NCBI GenBank assembly: GCA_029257385.1
Contig: JARIBS010000126.1
Location: forward strand, 1 to 64,000
Direction of reading: 5' to 3'
Length of the DNA stretch: 64,000 nucleotides
Origin: Thiorhodococcus sp.
GTDB lineage: Bacteria; Pseudomonadota; Gammaproteobacteria; Chromatiales; Chromatiaceae
The translations under genes and the position numbers were made by a program. Below the pieces are notes generated by a model. It did not search any database. It saw only the letters and a list, made by a program, of their open reading frames with translations, and was not told the DNA's origin. Positions 57,834 to 64,000 of the stretch are shown here, piece by piece. Every line of letters starts with the position of its first letter. Within the stretch, counting starts at the first letter, position 1.

Positions 57834-58583
57834 CTATGTCGCAGACACTTCTGGAAGCAGACGCTCGAACTCCTGCCTGACCACTTCGTAGCATTCGCAT
57901 ACTCGCTCCTCCAGGCCCGGCCGATCAACCACGGTGATGTGCCCCCGGCTGTAGTAGATCAATCCGGCCGTTTGCAACCGCCCGGCGGCCTCGGTCACGC
58001 CCTCGCGCCGCACACCCAGCATGTTGGCGATCAGCTCCTGGGTCATGTGCAGCTCGTTGGTGGGCAAACGGTCGAGACTCAGCAGCAGCCAGCGACAGAG
58101 CTGCTGGTCGATCGTGTGGTGGCGATTGCACACAGCGTTCTGCGCCATCTGGGTCAGTAGGGCCATAATGTAGCGCAGCAACAGCGGCTGCAACGCCCCT
58201 TGACGGCGCCCTCCGAAGCGGGCGAACTCCAGCTTGAGTACCCGACCCTTCATGCGATAGGCGTGGCCCGCACTCTGCACCACGGCCCAATTAGGCACCG
58301 TGCCGCCACCCATGAACAGAGCAATGCCGACGATGCCTTCGTTGCCGACCATAGCGATCTCGGCGGATGCGCCATTCTCCATGACATACAGTAGGGAGAC
58401 GATGGCCGTGGTCGGAAAATAGACATGATCCAATGCCTCGCCAGGCTCATACAGGGACATCCCGAGCGGTAGCGGGATAAGCTCCAGGTGCGCGCTCAGA
58501 TGAGCGTATTCGCCCTCGGGCAGGGCGGCGAGCAGATGGTTTTGACGTGGACTCGGGGACGGTAGCTTGGGCATGAGAGACAT
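57834..58583 (-). CDS. Crp/Fnr-family transcriptional regulator (first of tandem pair)
   Basis: 249 residues from the ATG at 58583, fixed by GGAGGTGG 5 bases upstream. An N-terminal cNMP-like domain (LGMSLYEPGEALDHVYFPTT, VGNEGIVGIALFMGG) is followed by a C-terminal winged helix (MTQELIANMLGVRREGVTEA). No Fnr-type Cys cluster is seen, so it is not an Fe-S oxygen sensor. The ligand is unknown. Confidence 0.9.
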   Translation of the reverse strand: MSLMPKLPSPSPRQNHLLAALPEGEYAHLSAHLELIPLPLGMSLYEPGEALDHVYFPTTAIVSLLYVMENGASAEIAMVGNEGIVGIALFMGGGTVPNWAVVQSAGHAYRMKGRVLKLEFARFGGRRQGALQPLLLRYIMALLTQMAQNAVCNRHHTIDQQLCRWLLLSLDRLPTNELHMTQELIANMLGVRREGVTEAAGRLQTAGLIYYSRGHITVVDRPGLEERVCECYEVVRQEFERLLPEVSAT

Positions 58584-58687
58584 GCGCCACCTCCAAGAGT
58601 GACTATTCAAAATTAGATCTTGTCTATTGCAAGGTTTGTGGTATCCGCTGTCAAGGCTGTTTCTGTTTGCCGGATAACACGCACGCC

Positions 58688-59404
58688 TCAGCCCATGCTC
58701 TGCTCATACAACGCCTCAGCCGCTCCATAACAGCCGCAGGCGGCATCTTGCAGGCCCGCGCGGTCGAGCACGGTGACATTGCCGCGACGGTAGCGAATGA
58801 GCTTGCGCGCTTGCAGCGCACTGGCCGCCTTGGTGACGCCCACGCGGCGCACACCCAACAGGCGGGCCAGCAGTTCATGGGTGACATGGAAGTGGTCGGA
58901 GTGCGCCCGATCCTGGGTCATCAACAACCAGCGGGCAAGGCGCGCCTCCACCAGGTGGAAGCGGGTGCAGGCAAGCAACTGTGTGCCCTGGTTCGCCAGC
59001 ACGTCGAGATAGCGGTTGAGCCTTGCCTGTAGGGCATCGCTCTGGCGCAACGCCCGAGTGAATCCTTCGCTGGACATGCGCCACGCCGGCCCCGCGCACT
59101 GGACGAAGGTGCACAGGCGCGTGACCTCGACCCCCAGGACGAGGGGCGTTCCGATCATGCCTTCATTGCCGACCAGACGCACCTCCAGACCGGCGTGATC
59201 GACCGGCGGGGTCATCAGGGACAGGACGCTGTCTGTGGGGAAATAGACGTTGCGGATCTGCTCGCCCGGCTCGCTGATGATCTCGCCGAGCCGCAGTTCG
59301 ACTGCTTCGCAGTTGGCCAGAATGGCGCGTCGATCATCTTTCGGCAGCGCGGCTAGGAGCCGGTTGTCGAAGTGCGCGGCGGTCTTCGCGAGGCTCGATT
59401 GCAC
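58688..59404 (-). CDS. Crp/Fnr-family transcriptional regulator (second of tandem pair)
   Basis: 238 residues from a GTG at 59404, with AGGAGAA just upstream; an in-frame ATG at 59599 would add 65 poorly coding residues. Same layout as its neighbour: EIISEPGEQIRNVYFPTDSV, VGNEGMIGTPLVLG, and HTH VTHELLARLLGVRRVGVTKA. The two are clearly paralogs by shared wording, on the same strand, about 100 bases apart. No metal-binding cysteine cluster. Confidence 0.88.
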   Translation of the reverse strand: MQSSLAKTAAHFDNRLLAALPKDDRRAILANCEAVELRLGEIISEPGEQIRNVYFPTDSVLSLMTPPVDHAGLEVRLVGNEGMIGTPLVLGVEVTRLCTFVQCAGPAWRMSSEGFTRALRQSDALQARLNRYLDVLANQGTQLLACTRFHLVEARLARWLLMTQDRAHSDHFHVTHELLARLLGVRRVGVTKAASALQARKLIRYRRGNVTVLDRAGLQDAACGCYGAAEALYEQSMG

Positions 59405-59652
59405 GCGCGTTCTCCTGGTTGGTGAGTGAAAGAGCACGCGCAGACGGCTCGAAGGCGAGGCGCGTCGTGATCGTGATAGGTGAGTAATACGCTCAACGAC
59501 CGACCTGGTCAGTGCGTTGGCAAACATAAGGTGCAGATTTGATGTGCTCGGTGCGCGAGCGTGCAATGCCGCGCCGGGGTGCGGAGGCAGATCCGGCAAA
59601 CCCCATTGCTGTGTGTGCTAGCGAACAGACGCGCGTCAGGGCGGTGACTAGC

Positions 59653-59769
59653 GTGGCAAGCACCGAATGCTTACAGCGCCTGTCGGTTGATGAATATATT
59701 GCACGAATGAAACTGCAGCTCGATGAGTGGAACGCGAAGGTCGCCGCCCTGGAGGAGAAGGGGCTTTAA
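59653..59769 (+). pseudogene. Truncated coiled-coil protein at IS607 left flank
   Basis: From a possible GTG at 59653 the frame gives SVDEYIARMKLQLDEWNAKV then AALEEKGL and stops at 59769. This matches the beginning of small all-helical proteins of the type EYIAKLKAQLDEWNAEI, normally about 90-100 residues. The rest is missing where the IS607 element begins, so it is likely truncated by it. Confidence 0.6.
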
Positions 59770-59801
59770 CAGCTCGCTTGAAATCTAAACAATTATTCTA
59801 T

Positions 59802-59824
59802 ATTCTATTCATTATGAATAGAAT
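59802..59824. promoter_or_regulatory. Palindrome over the tnpA start codon
   Basis: ATTCTATTCAT (59802-59812) and ATGAATAGAAT (59814-59824) are perfect 11-base inverted arms with one central base. The right arm includes the tnpA ATG, so a protein bound there, or a hairpin in the mRNA, would block its initiation. Confidence 0.6.
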
Positions 59825-60437
59825 AGTTGGCATCAGTGAAGCGGCAAAACTGTTGGGCGTGTCAGTCGTGACGCTGCGCCGCTGGGAAGAGTCCGGGCGT
59901 CTCGTGTCAGAGCGCACGGTGGGCGGGCATCGTCGGTACGACCTGGCGAAGCTCAAGCCGGAGCTGTTTCGCGCCGAGGACACGGCTAATCGCCGCACCA
60001 TCGCCTATGCCCGCGTCTCTAGCCACGATCAGAAAGACGACCTGGAGCGCCAGAAACAGGTGCTCGAGCTGTACTGCGCGCGCCAAGGCTGGAGCTTTGA
60101 GGTGATCGCCGACCTTGGCTCTGGCATGAACTACCACAAGAAAGGCTTGAAGCGCCTGCTGGAGGACTTGGTGGAAGGCCGTGTCGGAAGGCTGGTCATC
60201 ACGCACAAAGACCGGCTACTGCGCTTTGGTGCGGAGCTGGTATTTGCTATGTGCGAGGCCAAGCAGGTCGAGGTGGTCATCCTCAACCAAGGTGAGGACA
60301 CCACCTTCGAAGAGGACTTGGCCAGCGATGTTCTGGAGATCATCACCGTCTTTTCGGCCCGGCTCTACGGGGCACGCTCCCACAAGAACAAAGCCCTGTT
60401 GGATGGCGTGAAGAAGGCCGTGGAAGCATCATGCTGA
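59814..60437 (+). CDS. tnpA: IS607 TnpA serine recombinase
   Basis: 207 residues. An N-terminal MerR-like HTH (GISEAAKLLGVSVVTLRRWE, VGGHRRYD) precedes the resolvase catalytic domain with nucleophile Ser69 in YARVSSHDQKDDLERQ and Arg-bearing KDRLLRFGAELVFAMC. IS607 recombinases use a small-serine mechanism and integrate with little site preference. The frame overlaps tnpB by 7 bases. Confidence 0.93.
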   Translation: MNRIVGISEAAKLLGVSVVTLRRWEESGRLVSERTVGGHRRYDLAKLKPELFRAEDTANRRTIAYARVSSHDQKDDLERQKQVLELYCARQGWSFEVIADLGSGMNYHKKGLKRLLEDLVEGRVGRLVITHKDRLLRFGAELVFAMCEAKQVEVVILNQGEDTTFEEDLASDVLEIITVFSARLYGARSHKNKALLDGVKKAVEASC

Positions 60438-61636
60438 TCGCCCACAAGATTGAACTGCGCCCGACGCTGCAACAGGCCGAGTCTCTCAATCGCGCCTGCG
60501 GTTCGCGCCGTCACTGCTACAACCAGTTGCTTGCGCACTTCAGTCAGCCAGAAGTGAAATGGTCGAAAACGGCGGCGTACCAGCATTACATGACGGTGTT
60601 GCGCCGCGCGTTCCCGTGGTACAGCGAAGTCTCCAGCCGGGTGACGCGCAACGCCATCGACGATCTTGATCGCGCATACCAGCATTTCTTTCGGCGCGTC
60701 AAAGCGAAAGCCAAGGCTCCAGGATACCCGCAGTTCAAGAAGAAGGATGTCAAAGACTCCTTCGCTCTGCGCGAGTCCTCCAAGTTCGATGTGGACGGGC
60801 GCGAGCTGCGCATCGAGAAGCTCAAGACCCGCATCAAACTGCGCCAACCGCTGCGCTTCACCGGCCAGACCAAGCAGGCCACGATCAGCAAGAGCGCCGG
60901 CCGCTTCTTTGCCTCTATCCTGGTCGAGACAGAAGACTACAACCCACACGCGCCAGACCAACCGTCCGTCGGCGTGGATTTTGGGGTCAAGGATCTGGCG
61001 ACCTTAAGCACTGGCGAGGTCATCCCCGCCAATCAGAAACTCAAGAAGAATCTAAAGCAGTTAAAGCGCAGACAACGGAACCTGTCGCGCACAGTGAAAG
61101 GCAGCCAACGCCGAGCGAAAGCCAAGCTCAGTGTGGCCCGGCTGCATCAGCGGATCAGCAACCAGCGTCAAGCGGTTCTACATGAACTCTCCGACAGGCT
61201 GACCCGCACCTTTGAGGTCATCACGATTGAAGACCTGAATGTCAAAGGCATGGTAAAAAACCGCTCACTCGCCCGCGCCGTATCAGATGCGGGATTTGGT
61301 GAGCTACGGCGACAGATCGAGTACAAGGCGCAATGGCGCGGCGCGACGGTAGTGATCGCGGATCGGTGGTTTCCATCCTCCAAGACCTGTCACGCTTGCG
61401 GCCAGCTCCACGACATGCCTCTATCGCAACGCACGATGGCGTGCGATTGCGGCAACGTCATGGACCGTGATCTCAACGCCGCCTTGAACTTAAACCAGTA
61501 CGGTCGCGACGCGCTCAAGCGAGACCTTAAACGCACGCACGAGTCAGGTAAGACCGGATCGCTTGTGTCCGGCACTGGCGTTGACGGCGTGAATAGACTT
61601 ATTCAGATTTGTCGAGATTTGGATGGGTTTTTATGA
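60431..61636 (+). CDS. tnpB: TnpB (RNA-guided nuclease of IS607, IS605 OrfB family)
   Basis: 401 residues. RuvC-like catalytic residues are intact: Asp183 (VGVDFGVKDLATL), Glu267 (ITIEDLNVKGM) and Asp347 (MDRDLNAALNLNQYG). The zinc ribbon CHACG/CDCG (about 320-340) and the N-terminal helix-turn-helix (IELRPTLQQAESLNRACGSR) are present. Known for the family: the 3' end of tnpB encodes an omega RNA that guides cleavage beside a short TAM. A small stem CCGGA/TCCGG lies at 61554-61572, inside that end. Confidence 0.95.
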   Translation: MLIAHKIELRPTLQQAESLNRACGSRRHCYNQLLAHFSQPEVKWSKTAAYQHYMTVLRRAFPWYSEVSSRVTRNAIDDLDRAYQHFFRRVKAKAKAPGYPQFKKKDVKDSFALRESSKFDVDGRELRIEKLKTRIKLRQPLRFTGQTKQATISKSAGRFFASILVETEDYNPHAPDQPSVGVDFGVKDLATLSTGEVIPANQKLKKNLKQLKRRQRNLSRTVKGSQRRAKAKLSVARLHQRISNQRQAVLHELSDRLTRTFEVITIEDLNVKGMVKNRSLARAVSDAGFGELRRQIEYKAQWRGATVVIADRWFPSSKTCHACGQLHDMPLSQRTMACDCGNVMDRDLNAALNLNQYGRDALKRDLKRTHESGKTGSLVSGTGVDGVNRLIQICRDLDGFL

Positions 61637-64000
61637 ACGGCATGAGCCTCCTCTCACTGGCCTATCTGTTGCTCGATCGTCCGATGCAGACGCGCTTTGC
61701 CTCGGCACCACTGTTTCAGGCCACCGCTGTGCTGCTACAGGAACGCATTCCCAAGACCCCGTCTTACTATGCACACGCTAACGGCGAGCTCATCGACATG
61801 CGCGCCGCCGACAGCACGCGCGAGGCGCAGATGCACCTGTTCAGCAGCCCTCACACGCCGATCCCCGAGGTGAAGCTGCTGTCCAACGGCCGTTATCATG
61901 TGATGGTCACCAACGCCGGTGGCGGCTACAGCCGCTGGAACGATCTGGCCGTCACGCGCTGGCGTGAAGACGCCACCCGCGATCATTGGGGCGCGTTCTG
62001 TTATCTGCGCGATCTGGCGAGCGGGGCGTTCTGGTCGAGTGCCTATCAGCCGACGCTCGCCGACCCCGACAGCTACGCGGCGATCTTCTCGGAAGGACGC
62101 GCCGAGTTCCGCCGTCGCGACCAGGGGATCGAGTCCTATACCGAGATTGCCGTCTCGCCCGAGGACGATATCGAGCTGCGTCGGCTGCGCCTGACCAACT
62201 GCTCGCGCAGCCATCGGCTGATCGAGGTCACCAGTTATGCCGAGGTCGTGCTCGCCCCGCCCGCAGCGGATGCGTCGCATCCGGCCTTCAGCAACCTCTT
62301 CGTACAAACCGAGATTCTGCATCCGCAACCGGCGATCCTGTGTACCCGCCGGCCCCGTTCGAGCAGCGAGGCCGCACCCTGGATGCTGCATCTGATGGTG
62401 GTGCGCGAGGGCTTGGGTGGCACTCGGGAGCGGGAGGCGGTGCAGGCGCAGGCGGATTCGATGGGTTTTGCTGCGCGCCACACATCCTACGAAACGGATC
62501 GCATGCGCTTCATCGGGCGCGACCGCAGCGTTGCGCATCCCCAGGCGCTCGATGACGAGGCGCCGCTTTCGGGCAGCGCCGGCTCGGTGCTGGATCCGAT
62601 CGTTGCCATCCGCGAGCTGATCCGGCTCGCGCCTGATGAAACCGTCACCATCGATCTCGTCACCGGCGTCGACGACAGTCGCGCGGGCGCTCTGGGTCTG
62701 GTCGAGAAATATCAGGATCAGCGTCTGGCCGATCGTGTCTTCGATCTGGCCTGGACCCACAGACAGGTGGTGCTGCGCCAGATCAACGCCAGTCAGGCCG
62801 ACGTGCAGCTCTATAGGCGTCTGGCCAACTCGATCCTCTATGCCAACGCCTCGCTGCGTGCCGAGGCGAGCATTCTTGGTCAAAACCGCCGTGGACAGTC
62901 TGGACTCTGGAGCCATGCGGTGTCTGGGGATGTGCCGCTGGTGCTGGTGCAGATCGGCGACTCCGAAAACCTCGATCTGGTGCGCCAATTGGTGCAGGCG
63001 CATGCCTATTGGCGTCTCAAGGGGCTGACCGTGGATCTGGTGATCTGGAACGAGGATCGCGCCGGTTATCGCCAGCAGCTCCATGATCAGATTTTGGGGC
63101 TCATCACCGCAGGCGCCGGAGCGCATGTGATCGATCGCCCTGGGGGCATCTTCGTCCGAGCAGTGGATCAGATCAGCGGGCACGCGAGAGACGACAGGCG
63201 AGCGTGGCGATCTTGCCGAGCGGCTGTTCGACAATGGGCTGGGCGGCTTCAGCGCCGATGGCCGCGAGTACGTCATCACCACCCAGGCAGACCAAACGAC
63301 GCCCACGCCCTGGGTCAATGTTCTGGCCAATCCGCACTTCGGAACGGTCATCTCTGCCAGCGGTATGGCCTACACCTGGAGCGAGAACGCCCACGCGTTC
63401 CGGCTCACACCCTGGCACAACGACCCGGTGAGCGATACCAGCGGCGAAGCCTTCTATCTGCGCGACGAGGACAGCGGTCATGTCTGGTCGCCCACGCCGC
63501 TACCGGCTCCGGGAACCTCACCCTATGTCAGTCGGCACGGCTTCGGCTATAGCGTCTTCGAGCACACCGACAACGCGATCCACTCCCAACTGTGGGTCTA
63601 CGTCGCCCTGGACGCACCCATCAAGTTCTCGGTGCTGAAGGTACGCAATACCTCGCATCAGTCGCGCCGACTGTCCGCCACCGGCTATCTGGAATGGGTG
63701 CTGGGCGACCTGCGTCCGAAGACCGGTCCCTATCTCATCACCGAGATCGATGAAGTCAGCGGCGCACTCTTTGCGCGCAACCCCTACAACACCGAGTTCG
63801 CCGGTCGCGTCGCCTTTTTCGACGTGGACGATCCGACGCGCACCGTCAGCGGCGACCGGAGCGAATTCCTCGGGCGCAACGGAACCTTACGCCATCCGGC
63901 CGCGCTGACACGAGAGCGGCTCTCGGGCAAGGTCGGGGCCGGGCTGGATGCCTGTGCCGCGATCCAGGTCAGTTTTGATCTGGCTGCGGGAGAGACGCAC
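61637..64000 (+). pseudogene. Cyclic beta-glucan synthase (NdvB-like), 5'-truncated and frameshifted
   Basis: Right of the element the frame reads NGMSLLSLAYLLLDRPMQTR, FQATAVLLQERIPKT, then GH94-type sequence (GGYSRWNDLAVTRWRED, FWSSAYQPTLADPDSYAAIF), typical of the C-terminal half of cyclic beta-1,2-glucan synthases (about 2,800 residues). The N-terminal glycosyltransferase part is missing. Around 63170-63210 the frame shifts by +1; downstream it resumes with RLFDNGLGGFSADGREYVIT and DVDDPTRTVSGDRSEFLGR to the window edge. Not functional as it stands. Confidence 0.8.

Larger units (their letters stand above)
59770..61636 (+). mobile_element. IS607-family element (tnpA serine recombinase + tnpB)
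   Basis: A MerR-type-HTH serine recombinase gene overlaps a TnpB gene, the gene set of IS607. The boundaries are approximate: the left flank breaks a coiled-coil gene near 59770, and the right flank meets glucan-synthase coding sequence immediately after 61636. IS607 leaves no terminal inverted repeats or target duplication, so ends cannot be fixed by eye. Both ORFs are intact, so the copy may be active. Confidence 0.85.

Noticed and set aside
61735..63351. 538-residue minus-strand open frame
   Set aside because: Mirror of the glucan-synthase coding sequence; His/Gln/Arg-rich with no motif.

Overview
This 64 kb window is a GC-rich (about 60% or more) bacterial chromosome segment made mostly of conserved housekeeping genes. 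Three things point to a gammaproteobacterium: the divergent bamD / rluD-pgeF pair, the rpsU-yqeY-dnaG-rpoD macromolecular synthesis block followed by tRNA-Ile2(CAU), and a prfB gene with the classic programmed frameshift. A 395-residue homo-oligomeric ATP sulfurylase (Sat) and the general protein style suggest a Chromatiales / purple sulfur bacterium. The family assignment is inference, not proof. No rRNA, CRISPR array, prophage or photosynthesis genes were seen.

Layout. 0-3 kb: a methyl-accepting chemotaxis protein cut by the left edge and a solo HPt protein. 3-10 kb: a co-directional run cysM, rlmD, CYTH phosphatase, L,D-transpeptidase, gpmI, thyA, sohB; thyA carries an in-frame amber codon. 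10-22 kb: a large PilZ-DUF1631-GGDEF-EAL protein, a hydrolase, tpm, prfB-lysS, ygfZ, an RNase II-type exonuclease and a DUF882 peptidase. 22-30 kb: a lytic transglycosylase behind an AT-rich leader, sat and metY (sulfur metabolism), msrPQ (periplasmic methionine repair), a MidA-type methyltransferase and plsY. 30-39 kb: an orphan histidine kinase, tsaD, the rpsU/yqeY/dnaG/rpoD block, tRNA-Ile2 and a CidA/CidB (LrgA/LrgB) pair.

39-44 kb is an eroded, mixed region. It holds a frameshifted 3' piece of a metallophosphoesterase, a truncated dinB, three SAM methyltransferases (one with a signal peptide), the remnant of an HKD-family nuclease/helicase and a membrane NERD-domain protein. 44-53 kb returns to core genes: glnB, bamD, rluD-pgeF, gcvR-def, prc-gshA and a Met/Pro/Gln-rich secreted protein. 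53-57 kb has a decayed sthA, nth, a second lytic transglycosylase, an unknown protein and a DUF2254 membrane protein. 57-64 kb has two tandem Crp/Fnr regulators, then an IS607-family element (serine recombinase TnpA plus TnpB). The element separates a truncated coiled-coil gene from a 5'-truncated, frameshifted cyclic beta-glucan synthase (NdvB-like) that runs off the right edge.

The most noteworthy signals are gene decay (thyA amber, sthA, dinB, metallophosphoesterase, HKD nuclease, ndvB-like), the IS607/TnpB unit with intact catalytic residues and a near-perfect palindrome over the tnpA start codon, the exported methyltransferase, and the inverted repeat at the rpsU promoter. I found no convincing complete undescribed system; the best candidates are listed as findings.
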